Source: Bombus terrestris
Lineage: Eukaryota; Arthropoda; Insecta; Hymenoptera; Apidae
Assembly (NCBI RefSeq): GCF_910591885.1
Contig: NC_063276.1
Coordinates: forward strand, 1,860,001 to 1,924,000
Reading direction: 5' to 3'
Length of the DNA stretch: 64,000 bases
Shown: positions 1 to 10,600 of the stretch, piece by piece
How the letters are laid out: every line of letters starts with the position of its first letter
How positions within the stretch are numbered: position 1 is the stretch's first letter
Made by a program: the position numbers and the translations under genes
Notes under the pieces: model-generated
Told to the model about the DNA's origin: nothing
Database searches by the model: none
The model's input: the letters and a program-made list of their open reading frames with translations, nothing else

Positions 1-514
1 GAGGTTGGCGCGTACACGGCTCGACGCGGCGCGGAATAGAGCGGTGTAGAGCGTCGCGGCGAAGCAACATCAGGAGAACTCGGTGAAGCTGTGTCGTGTG
101 TCCGGCGAACCGTGACCATATTTCAAAGTCCCTTTAGGGTTGCCAGAGTCCTGGACAGGGGCCCAATTTCATGGCGATGCATCGCTACCTATGATTATCA
201 GCGCGTACCCGTGTTCCCCCGTGGTTGTAGACCGGAGCCCAATTCTGCGTTTACAATCAGCCCAGTCGACGATACCAGCCGGCCTCTCCCTTGCTCGGTA
301 TCTGTGGCCGCGCACACACCACGGCGTTACGTGTCCTACGTAGGTGAGCCGCGTGTGCATTCACCGACGCCGAGTACCGCGCGCCGCACATATGCGTCCA
401 CGCGTTATAACAGATACCGGGGAGGCGTGCTATCACGCACACACGGCCATTCTACCTCGGCTGGACACGAGGTCGAGCGTGTGGGTGTATTCCGTCGCCG
501 CGTACGCGTATCTA

Positions 515-550
515 TATCTACCGCTGTATCTACCACTATATCTACCACTG
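515..550 (+). repeat. Three 12-bp tandem units
   Basis: Three head-to-tail copies of TATCTACCRCTR (515-526, 527-538, 539-550) differ at one or two positions. A degenerate fourth unit begins at 551. Confidence 0.8.
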
Positions 551-721
551 TAGCTCCGCGCGTCCATTTTGATACCATACTCGCCTATATACCAGACGCG
601 TATGTAACCGAGGTACATGGGACTACATGGACGTATGTAGAACCGTGCGCGGGTACGTCGGTAGATAGGGTCGGCTGTAGAGTGGTTAGAGGGTTCAGAG
701 GGATGGAGGTCGCTCGAGGGT

Positions 722-751
722 GGTGTAGGTAGGGTAGGCGGTGTAGGTAGG
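722..751 (+). repeat. Direct repeat of GGTGTAGGTAGG
   Basis: The 12-mer occurs at 722-733 and again at 740-751, with a related GTAGGC spacer. It sits in a longer G-rich, C-poor stretch on the plus strand. Confidence 0.75.
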
Positions 752-968
752 TGGCGAGGTCGGTCGACGAGGGTGAAATAGAGGGGAAGGTGGTGAACGT
801 TCCACGAGGGTGGGTAGAGGTGTGGTTGCTTTAGAGGTGCGTTGAACCCAACCAACGCAGGTAGGTTGACATCAGCGTGCCTTGTTCCATTGAAACGTGC
901 GAAATCCATGCGAAATTCACCCCCTGCGTTCCTGCTTTCCCTTCCTGTTCCCTTCGTCAACCACGGAC

Positions 969-1144
969 AGAAGAGAAGAGAAGAAAAGAGAAGAGAAGAA
1001 AAGAGAAGAGAAGAAAAGAAAAGAACAGAATAGAAGAGAGGAGAAGAGAAGAGTAGAGTAGAGTAGAGTAGAGTAGAGTAGAGAAGAGAAGAGAAGAGAA
1101 CGGAAGAGAAGAGTAGAGTAATGTAGAGAAGAGAAGAGAAGAGG
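969..1144 (+). repeat. Polypurine tract: GAAGA and GAGTA pentamers
   Basis: About 175 bp are almost entirely A and G on the plus strand, built of GAAGA/GAAAA pentamers. A GAGTA pentamer run occupies 1051-1083. T occurs only within the GTA units and a few other sites. The long Ser/Leu-rich frames on the minus strand here are artefacts of the repeat. Such tracts can adopt triplex (H-DNA) structure. Confidence 0.9.
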
Positions 1145-1335
1145 TTTGCCTCGGCGTAGCTCCGCTCTGCCAGCTGACAAGAAGAGTAACGATGCGTATC
1201 GTTTCCACGGAAAGGTCTACCAGGAAAAAGAAAAGCTTGATCTTGATGGAAAAGCCGGCTCTCGCCCGCTAAACGTGAAACGAACGATACGCCGCTGAAT
1301 TTCTACGCGAGGAAACGCCGACTGACCTTTACGGA

Positions 1336-2940
1336 ATGACGTATAGCGTGCAGCGGCTATGGTATTACTGGCTTTTCCGTCGTTCACACTCGTTTCCGTA
1401 CCCAGGTGTCGTCGGTCTTTTTATACCTCTGCTGAATATGTTATTTATACCCCGGTCTACAGTTTCCACGATGATTCGACGATTTATCCGTGTTACCGAG
1501 ATATTCGAATTACCTCCGCCTTTTATTATTGATATTATTCGATTCGAAGTCTCCGTTCATCTCGAGGATTAAACGCATGTATATTAGTATTAACGTAATG
1601 GAAGTTGAATTTTTGTTTTAGATGATATATAATTTTGCATTTGTTGGTACTCGTTTTAATGCTGACTTTTATGTCGGATGATTTAAGCTAGTCGAACGAA
1701 ATTTTTTCAATATTTTACTTTGGTCAGATTCGCGTTCCAAAAAATTTTTTTCACATACATAATTTAATAATCCATTTATTCTATATCATTGTGCTTTCTT
1801 CAAAAAAATTTTTACATGCTTCTTCGTTTGTTAAAAAATCTTAGAGAATCCTATTGCCAATATAGCAGAAATAAATTTTTCCTGTACGATGTATTTGCGA
1901 ATTTTTTCTTCATTCGCCGTATAGCATGCTATTAACCGTATAGCAGGCAATATTTCAGAAATATCGATTTTCTGTCTACATATGCCTAAAACACACGGTT
2001 CATAATTATCATTTAACTCGTGATTTAATACGTCAACGTTAATACATTTGCACGATACACCAATTATATTTTTACCACATAATCAACCATTTAATTTTAT
2101 TTATGAATATTTCACGGGAATCGATTAACTTCGCTTATCACGGGTAAAAGCTCTTTTTTTACATAGGCCAGAGAGAAAATGTTCACCTGTTTCCTTATAA
2201 TTTTCCAAGCGTTTCACATGCCACCCTAATTCCACACCGGCATTGGGGTGCGTAATTCAACTGTACCTACCGCTGGCAAGGGTTGGCCTCTGCATGGATG
2301 TGTGTATAGGGTTGAAGAGCGATGTGGGGTGAATTGACGAGCAAAGATATCGAGATAAGTGCAAAGTGCTTTTTCCAATTGACGTGCATTGTATTTTATT
2401 TCGTTTAAGCGTCCCGGCACGAATTACTCGCTTTCCACCGACTCGCTCGTTTCCGATTCGCGAAATGTAGAAAAAAGGGGGAAAAAAAGAGATAAAGTTG
2501 ATGCATCAAAAGGTCGCATGAATTTCAATGCGGTATTTGCCTCGTTATAGAGAAGTTTGAAAAAAGCGCCGTGAATCGTGCAGTTTCATCTTCATAATTT
2601 TCCGTTTTCCGAATTTACTCGGTTTCGCGATCACTTCAAAGTGCGTGTGATTCAGCCGTAGGTTGAATCTAATAGTTGATTCGAGACAGTCTCGCATGGA
2701 TAAATTCACGATGACTGCTGATAGGTCGTTTGATGAAACGCGTTGCGAAATATTCGCTAAAAACCGAGATGCGCCGACGTGCGTTTTTTTTTCAAACACA
2801 AGTACCACCGTTAGGCGATTTGAAAACGATTCAAAATTTGTTATCCGTTAAATTATACGTTTACTACCTTACAACCCTATTTGCCTCACCCTCTTGCGAG
2901 TTTCTTTGTAAAAACACGAACTTCGACTCTCGAAACTCGA
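1336..2940. other. AT-rich DNA without a recognisable gene
   Basis: Stop codons are frequent in all frames. Notable bits are a direct repeat CCGTATAGCA (1917-1926 and 1936-1945) around the palindrome ATAGCATGCTAT, and the first copy of a dispersed repeat at 2252-2287. Nothing else stands out. Confidence 0.4.
2252..2287 (+). repeat. Dispersed repeat, copy 1
   Basis: These 36 bp match 3208-3243 at 31 positions. The shared core is GTAATTCA-R-CTGTACCTA-Y-CGCTGG followed by a G-rich tail. The two copies lie 956 bp apart in the same orientation. Confidence 0.5.
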
Positions 2941-2990
2941 CGCGACGACGTCCTCCGTGGAAGTTTGCTCGCCTTTGCTCGACCGCGAGA

Positions 2991-3009
2991 TCGATCGGCG
3001 GCCGATCGA
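2991..3009. repeat. Inverted repeat, 9-bp perfect arms with 1-bp spacer
   Basis: TCGATCGGC, a single G, then GCCGATCGA form a 19-bp dyad. It could be a binding site for a dimeric factor. Confidence 0.7.
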
Positions 3010-3207
3010 ACTCTGCGAACTTTCGCTCTCCATCTGTTGTCCGCGAGATCCAGCGACCCGTGCTCGCGATTACAGCATGTACAGTCGCAACTTCGAAACA
3101 ACTAGCACCACCGCGCGTTTCTCCAACACCGGTACCAACCACTGGGAAAGCTCCGGTGGTTTTCTTCATAATTTTCTACACTCGATTCTCTGTCTCGCTC
3201 GCGATGT

Positions 3208-3243
3208 GTAATTCAGCTGTACCTATCGCTGGTTAGGGGTGGC
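3208..3243 (+). repeat. Dispersed repeat, copy 2
   Basis: This is the partner of 2252-2287 (31 of 36 identical). The right end overlaps GGGGTGGC (3236-3243) and runs into a G-quadruplex motif. Confidence 0.5.
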
Positions 3244-3260
3244 GGGCTAGGACGGGTGGG
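3236..3260 (+). other. G-quadruplex motif
   Basis: Four G-runs (3236-3239, 3244-3246, 3254-3256, 3258-3260) are separated by loops of 4, 7 and 1 nt. This satisfies the usual G3+N1-7 pattern. Confidence 0.55.
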
Positions 3261-3720
3261 TTTCACGGGGTGGCCTGGCTGGGCAGAGTCGAAGGAGGGT
3301 GGTTGGACAGTGTGGACGAAGGGTGGAGAGGATCGCAGGAGGTGGAGGTGGTTCCGTTGTTTGTGTGTCAGCCGCGTTGGGACCCTCTGCCCATCCTCGC
3401 TTCGACCCCTCGCAGCCCCGTTTCCCACTCAACTACCCCTGTACGCTAGTATTCCGTGGGTGTAGTATCGATGCGCGCGTGTGTATGCGCCAAGGTAAAC
3501 GTGTGCGACCGTATGTACGTCGTAGCCTATGTATTACACCTTACAAACATTCCTTCCATGTACTGTGCTAGGCTATGTGCCGGATACGTGGCTAATACAT
3601 AGAGAATATCGTAGCCCTTTCTCACCCTTGTCTTCGGCCTTCTCGTAGCACGCATTGCGAGAGTTGGCGCGCGATTTCGTATTCGTGCGTGTACGTGAGC
3701 TCGTGCGCGCATGGATTTTC

Positions 3721-4690
3721 TCTGTCTTTTGTTTCTCGCCTTTTTCTTCCGCGAGGATAGATGCCTGAAATGGTTTTTATTAGGTGTTATCGGGATTCGA
3801 GATACTTTGAAGTTTTCAGAATCTTGGGGATCGTTAGCATGGCAAGAGGGCTTGAGGATTTTAAAATTGCGCAAGATATTGGATCGCCGCTAGACGGGCT
3901 CGCGAGCCTCGCGAGTATGTGACGTAACGTGTAAACAAGTAATAAATGTAACGAAGCTGTTATCATGCATGCGTACGGAAGTTACGTTATGTATGCAGGT
4001 ATGTTTTGGCTCGGATAATAAGCTCGATCGCGTCCCCTTAAATCCTGCGTTAAAGATTTAAGTTACTTTTATATGAAATTTATTTAACGAGCAGCGACCT
4101 TCTTAAAAAAATAGAAACTCGGATACAGCTGCGCAGAATCGGTGATAAATTTCTTTTATTAATTTGAATAATCTTATTTAAGTTTGAGGTGAGATTAATA
4201 AACGAAGATATTCGAGATCGGCATCTCGTAAAACATTCGTCGTTTTCAAGGTGCTTATGTTTATTAAGGCGGGACTTCAGTTTCTGAAGATTTTCAAGGG
4301 CTCCTAATTTACAATAATACGTAAAGTAATCGAGTTGCTGGGAAATTTTCAAGACGGTAGAACGGAACGGCTGTCGCTGAACTATCGCATATTTCCGCTA
4401 CGTTAAAGTTCCCGAACAAACTCCATTGTCTCGATTCTTTCAAGACTTTGAAAAACTTCGACAACTACCACTACGGTTACTCCGCGAGTCGCTAAATATT
4501 TTCAATTACGTTTAATCATCCAATTATCTAAATCCAAAACTATCGTATATTTCAGCGATCTAAAATTCCATCGGTCGCGCGATAACCATCGAAAACTTTC
4601 GAATTTATTAAATCCTTCACGGTTTCTCAGCTTTTTAACGATATTTATCTGCAATCCCTTTCCACTACTAAATTACTCGGCTATCTGCAA
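3721..4690. other. AT-rich DNA without a recognisable gene
   Basis: No frame looks coding. The palindrome GGCTCGCGAGCC lies at about 3897-3908. Otherwise I see nothing. Confidence 0.4.
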
Positions 4691-5730
4691 ATCTACGCTG
4701 CGTCGAGTAACAGACGAAGACGGAGCGACAGAGAACGAAGAGAACGCCCTCCATCTCTCCGACACACTGTCACATCCCACCCTCCCGTTCGGCCTTGTAG
4801 CCTGACTATTCCGTCGTTGTCGCTCCGTCTCCTATTCTGGCCGCCCTCACGGGGGTGGCTCGACGGAAGGTGGGGCTTAGGGGTTACGACGTACACACAG
4901 GGAATACAGTTTACGGAGACAGGTATTCTCAGCGACATGCACACGGTAGCGGGTAACGGGTACCGGTTGCGTAAGTACGGTGAACCGGAAGGGGTGCGCA
5001 GAGAGGGCTGCACTACGCGCTTGAACGATACCGCTAAACGCACGTATACGTAGGTTTCCACGTGTGTATTAGTTTACAGAAGGATAGACAGGAAGACGTG
5101 TAGCGTACGTAAGTTGTCGGTTGGCTTTGATCGATACCGATCGAATCGTCGTCCTATCCTATACGTATTTCCACGATCGCGTGTCCCCGCTTGACACTTC
5201 GCAGCGCAAGTCCCGAACGAGCTTGCGAAATTATTACGCAAGAATCGCGTCGCCACGGCGCACCACGCGGAAATGCTGAATTCACCGGGGGCTGCGCCAG
5301 CTCGCGCTCAGCTCGCTCTTTACTTAATTACGCAAATGAGCGATTATTAACGCGCCGCACCGCAACGGCTAGATCGCCGTGGAACCCGAGGGCTTCACGT
5401 GTTGTTTGTCCGCTACCGACGTGAAACAGAGACACACGCAAAAAATTTGTTTGCATAAAATAATAAGGAATATAGGATGAAACGACTGACGCCGCTGCAC
5501 AGCACTAAATAGAAACTAGCGCCGCCGGTAATGATAAAGATAACACGGCAACTTTGTCGGTGGGGGACACGCAATGCGCGGCCTAGTGCTAAGTGCACGG
5601 AGGGAAAAAATGCGAATGTAATCACCGTCTGCGGAGACGACCCGCGAAATACCCCTTTTACCCTTTTACGGCCACGGACACTGCTCGCGCTCAAAAGAGT
5701 AGGTAATAATACTATAACTAAGTAAACGTG
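4691..5730. promoter_or_regulatory. Mixed CpG-rich segment with a possible regulatory element
   Basis: Moderately GC-rich DNA. Near 5310-5350 a TAATTA core is followed by an octamer-like CGCAAATGAG and ATTATTAA within a GC-rich setting. This texture is often seen in conserved non-coding elements near developmental genes. The short frames have no support. Confidence 0.25.
5324..5350 (+). promoter_or_regulatory. Homeodomain/POU-like site cluster
   Basis: TAATTA (5325-5330) directly abuts an octamer-like ACGCAAAT (5330-5337; POU consensus ATGCAAAT). ATTATTAA follows at 5343-5350. Binding is inferred from consensus only. Confidence 0.25.
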
Positions 5731-6640
5731 CGTCGTGGAACGTACAGAAAGTATGAATGTTAATGAACAAATGTTCTGCTAAAAATGCCTTTGCGAAGAA
5801 CAATTAGTAAATCGTGGAGAGTAAGCGATTTCGTTTTTCATAGAAGGGAGTGTGGTGGAGTTTTGCGTCGTTCGATCTACGTTTCGATTTTATATCTGAT
5901 TGATCGTTCGAATGTGAAATAAAACAAAGAGTATTTAATTTATAGCTTTTAGAAAGATGTTTATTTCGTTATGTATCGTTCACGATAAAGGTCTATATTA
6001 ATATATCGATTAGTTTCGAAGAAAAGAAACGAATATTTTACTGCTAGCTATTTTTCCAAGTATTTTGCTTTTATTCGAGTAGTAGAAATTCTGGAATATA
6101 TTTTATATTTTAAAGGTCCGGTCTAGCGGAAAAGCGGACACCAAGTATAATCGACCGCGTGGATAAGTTTAGAGTTTCCCGCATACCTGTCCGTCGTAGC
6201 GGGCACCGGTTTCGTCGGGAAATCCGAGAATTATTCATTGAATGATAAATGCGCGGCCGACAAAGAAATACGGGCCACCGTCTAGATGCAAGTGTCCTCT
6301 GGATTTTCCACTGCAGCTAACGACAAACGCTTTCGCTCGGGGTAGGCGAGCAAACCTTTCGACTAATTAAGAAACCAATCGCTTCGATAATCGAATAAAC
6401 ATTCTTCTGACGGCCAGTTATCAACGACCACTCGATGACACTCGACGAACTTTTGATCGGCCACAACCATCCTCCGCGATCCGTTCCTTAAAGTAGATCA
6501 TAGAGAAATCAAGACCAAACGCAGTCGATCGGTAAAATATTCGATCTGCGACTAAACTTCGATTTGGTTGACCGATAGAATGAACGAATCGAGACGAGAC
6601 TCGAATATCAAGGGCGTATAAAGTCGAAAGTTAGATGCCC
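5731..6640. other. AT-rich DNA without a recognisable gene
   Basis: No coding frame. A TATAAA at 6617-6622 precedes TCAGTT at 6653-6658, but the 38-bp spacing is too long for a standard TATA/initiator pair. Confidence 0.4.
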
Positions 6641-7640
6641 TCGATTATTTTATCAGTTATGCGTTTTACTATGTTCCGCTGGGAGGGAATGGCAACGTCA
6701 GTGGTAGAAGGAAGAACAGAAGGGTGTTGGAGGGGGCGAGAGCGAGCAGAGTAGCGAGAGAAACGGCAAGGAAAAGAGGATGAGGACGAGGACGAGGCGG
6801 CGGTGGCAGTGGCGGTGGTGCGGTGGTGCGCGCAGAGGGCTGAAGCAAGACACTCTTCCCTCTGAAAGGTGGAAGGCATTTCAGCCGGAGAGCACGTTGG
6901 CTCAGCTGTGTTTTCTGTTCGGGGGTGGTTGCGGCGTAGCGGGCAAGCCTGTGTGCCATGGGATGGGGCGTAAAGGGAGCAGAGTGTAGGTGGTTGGTAG
7001 CGTAGTTGGGGTTGTAGGTGGGTAGGATGGGTGGTTAGGTTAGGTGGATGGCTGGCTGGCAGGCAGGCAGGCAGGCAGGCAGCCAGGCAGCCAGGCAGGC
7101 AGGCACGCAAGGGTACGTCGAGCTACTGCGAGGGGGTGGTTGGTAGATGGGTGGTTAGAGAGAGGCTGGGGGTGTCGAGGGGCTGCGGGAAGAGTAGCAG
7201 GGTGGTGGGCTGCTTTGAACTAAGCCGGGCTAGAGGTGGAGTACGCTCAGTGGTTGGCGAAGGGCAAAAGGGGACAGAGGAGGGTGGATGGTTGGCTGGC
7301 ATGGGGGCAGAAGGGCGGCTATGAGGGGAGAGGGTGGTTGAACACCGGCCTCAGCCGGTGGTGTGGGGTGGCAAAGGTAGGGTGGATATGGGGTGGTAGT
7401 CCTGGACACCGCAGCCCACCTAACTACAACGTGGCTAGTATCCACTGTTCTAAATAATTCCGCGGTACGATTGCTGCGGGCTTCGGTGCTCCACCTGCTG
7501 GCGAATCCAAAATCCATGTCCTCCTGTGTGCGCTACAGAACGGGACGAGTCTGCCTCGCAGGGCTCTATCCGCTGTAGAGGAAAAGATCGCGAGAAACTG
7601 TCGCGTTGTCGTCCACGGAGTTACGGGCGAAACTGTTTTT
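6641..7640. other. G-rich, CpG-containing non-coding island
   Basis: The plus strand is strongly G-rich, with many GGGTGG, GGTGGTTGG and GGATGG runs, so the frames here are biased to Gly/Trp/Arg on one strand and Pro/Ser on the other. It contains the GGCA array (7050-7108), GGGGTGGC (7365-7372) and a short hairpin CACCGGC/GCCGGTG (7343-7360). Confidence 0.35.
7050..7108 (+). repeat. (GGCA)n / (GGCT)n tetranucleotide microsatellite
   Basis: About 14 tetranucleotide units: GGCT at the left, then GGCA with scattered AGCC interruptions. Confidence 0.9.
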
Positions 7641-10600
7641 AACTATTGGGATCTGCGGATTACCGAGAGGATGGTTGCCTCTAAGTGCTCGCCAAGAGTG
7701 TATTTAGCAGCGGCTGACGCGCGAGAAGAATGGCGAAAGAGTTTACCGTGAACAGCCACGCTTTTTGCTTCCTTTGTAACTGACATACTATTTATTAAGA
7801 CGAAGAACTACGATTTCGTGGATAATATTTTCGAGAACGCGTCGAGCGGTATCGCGTTTCGCAACCTAATTAACAGTACCTTTCCGCTAGTCTCTATATT
7901 TGCTTTATCTCTACTTTTAGTCAGGTTCGTGTCAAAGGTTCCCATAATTAGAGAATTTCAAAGCATACGCGATAGATACGTTTCACGGATTAACTTCGAG
8001 ATCGTTAAACAATAATGTACTTCCTTCCAGGTTTCCATTACAGCCTATAACGAAATCAGTAAGAGAAGTTACACCGAATCTAAGTCGATATGAATTCATA
8101 TTAATAAAACATCGTAAAACTTCCATAATGGTTTTAGATTCAGTTAGAACATTAAAACTTTCAACGAGTTACCTTTGTAATGCCTTCGCTTCATCCGCAT
8201 CTCCGACTCGATATTTTATTCGTACAGTTAAGTTCGAATTCCATCTCTAAATCAAGCCAATCTACTTCAAAACCATCGTTAACTCAAACTCATTTATGAC
8301 ACAAATTTTTCATCGCTTGCTCCCTCCTCGACGATCAAATCATCTAATTGATAGCAAAGAGGAGTTCGCTTCATCGCGTTTCCAAGTACCGTAGATATTC
8401 TCTGCGTTTCGATCGAACTGCTTGCGACTCTCCTATTTTCCGCACATGGACTAGGTAACGAGCCAAGCGATAAATTCTCCTACGTACCCTCTTTCCCCTA
8501 ACCCTTTCCTACACAAACGTATCTACACGTACACGAAATACAAGAACTAACGATTTGTGGAATCCGTTGCGTTTGTTTCTGGTTCGCTGTTTAAGTTGGC
8601 AGCCGGAATTCACTTCCGGCGCGTTACTCTTCCGCGATTTCCAAATTAACGAGAGTCCATGGGTGTGACAAAACAGGGAAAAATGGGTCAGTGTGTCGTC
8701 GCTTATTTTCAAGGTCGTTGGAGATCGATGCGAGCTCCGGTTTTTAGGGTGGCCATGTCGCCACGTTTTTCACCAATTTCTCGCCGCGTCTTCTCGCGAC
8801 GGAATTCGCCGAGCATCTGTCGTGCGTGTCACCCTTAATTCCTCCGTTGCTCAACCCTTTTCGCATCGTCCCAAGCTCCGCCCTGAGTGCACGCGACTTA
8901 CGAACAATAAGCCAGCTCGGTGGAGAGAGGCTTTTTGCAGATTGAATACGCCGCGAGAAAATAATATATGGTCTCACGTGTTTTTCTTTCTTCTCGCCTT
9001 CTTTTTGCTCTGCTTTAGGAGGGGCAGGAAGGGGTTGCTGCGAGGTGGTGCGGCACTTTTAGCGATTCTTGTTACTCTGGATGTGCGTTTCAACGGATGT
9101 TGTTGCCTTTTTCTGCTTTTTCTTTTTGCTCGGTTTTTTGCGTTTCTAACTACTTTTCTCTTTTTTCCTGTCTTTTTATTGTCTCGCGTGCGGAAATTTT
9201 AGCGAGCGTAAAACGTTTTGTTATGCGTTAACAGGTAAACGGCGTAAGAGTGTCTCATCGAAATACACGATATTTGGACATTGATTTAACGCGTGGATGC
9301 GTTTATAAGAAATAGATTTTACGTAAGAATATCGCGTACATTTGCGTATAACACGGTAGATAGTAATGAAACTTGGATCGGAAGAATACACGTTAACGCG
9401 TTAAGCGATGGATCAGATATCATTTCTGTAAGCGTTGTTGATTACAGTGATTCTAATTGGACGCCACGAAAATCCAAACTAATCGATCTTATTCGTCTCG
9501 CGCAGTTAATCAAACGCGCATAATCAAAGAAAGGAAGAGGAAATAGAGCGATGAAATATCTGACCGCGTATAGAAGAGTTACGCCTTTCGTATTAAACGG
9601 ACGGCAAAGGACTATTATGCGCGTTTGGCCAGCGTGGCGTTCTAGCTAGGCACCGGTGTACACAAAGAACGGAGCAAACGATTTCGCCAACTTTACGCGT
9701 TCGTACATGCAAGAGGGCCGCGTATGTACGCGGCAAGTTGCGCGCAATGCCCGGAATGGTTCGGAGAATAACGTACGTATACGTTCGCGTAGAGTTGGAA
9801 AGGGAACGGAAACGGGAAGAGGAACGGGGAGTGAGTTAAGGGGGAGAAGCATGTTATATATGGTTGCAGACAGCCTTGGTCCAGAGGATATTTCGCAGAG
9901 GAGTTGGTCCAGGTCGAATCCTGAGGGTTGCTCGTTCTCAACCCCTCGGAATCCCTCGTGCTTGCCCCCCTCCGCGACGGCTCCAAGGCAAAAGCTTCTC
10001 CTTTACTCGAGCTTCGCAGGAACAAGCCTGCAACTCGAACGAGATCCTCTCTCTGTTCCTAGTTATCCTGGCTCCGAGTCTTCGGTGAAAGGTAGAAGCC
10101 TGCTCTGTACGTGTTCAACGACCGAATCTGTCGCTTTCCCTTTGAGGCGCGACCGAGCGCTACTGGGACTCGATGTTTGCGCTCGCCTATCGTTGCACAG
10201 CACCGGCAGTAGATGAGAGCAGCGTTTTGCGCAAATTATGGATCATGCGTCTTGCGCGCAAGGATGCAGTTTGCGTCGGCGAGGAAATGATAGATGCAGG
10301 TCCGTGAGAGCCGCTTTAACGTGTTCGTCCTTAATCGAATTTCTACTATACGTTAACGAATGACTTTTGTGAAAGATTTATCATTTATTCGGTCTGTAGC
10401 TTCTCGTAGAACGAAAGTATTTGACTGGCTGGGAAATTCGAAACTAACGTTCTAAGAATGTTCTTTTAGAAATTTCAATCCTCCGTATTGATTTTATTGG
10501 CTTTACGACTTTCGAACGTTTTATAGTTTTTGCAGGGACTTTACATAATCTTGCTGTAAGAAGCGTAATCCCGATAGTCTTTATAATATCGCTATAAAGG

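Larger units (their letters stand above)
1..840. other. GC-rich non-coding segment at the window edge
   Basis: This is CpG-dense sequence with stop-poor frames on both strands, a minisatellite at 515-550 and G-rich repeats at 722-751. The left end could be the leader or intron of a gene outside the window, but no start, donor or acceptor is convincing. The overlapping frames do not resemble proteins. Confidence 0.35.
2941..3720. promoter_or_regulatory. CpG-rich island
   Basis: GC- and CpG-rich DNA between AT-rich flanks, holding a 19-bp dyad (2991-3009), a dispersed repeat copy, two GGGGTGGC octamers (3236, 3267) and a G4 motif. Overlapping frames on both strands look like shadows of composition. 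A promoter or enhancer role is plausible but unproven. Confidence 0.3.

Noticed and set aside
91..732. 213-residue plus-strand frame
   Set aside because: It starts at GTG, overlaps a 175-residue minus-strand frame and has repeat-derived Ser/Thr runs. This is compositional stop depletion.
917..1208. Minus-strand frames rich in Ser/Leu/Phe
   Set aside because: They translate the GAAGA/GAGTA polypurine repeat and have no independent support.
6617..6658. TATAAA followed by TCAGTT
   Set aside because: The 38-bp spacing is too long for a TATA/initiator promoter and nothing downstream supports a gene.
7034..7050. TTAGG-like telomeric words (insect telomere repeat)
   Set aside because: Only two adjacent units occur in a generally G-rich, T-containing stretch.
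7343..7360. CACCGGC/GCCGGTG hairpin as a terminator
   Set aside because: The sequence is eukaryotic, no gene precedes it and no T-run follows.
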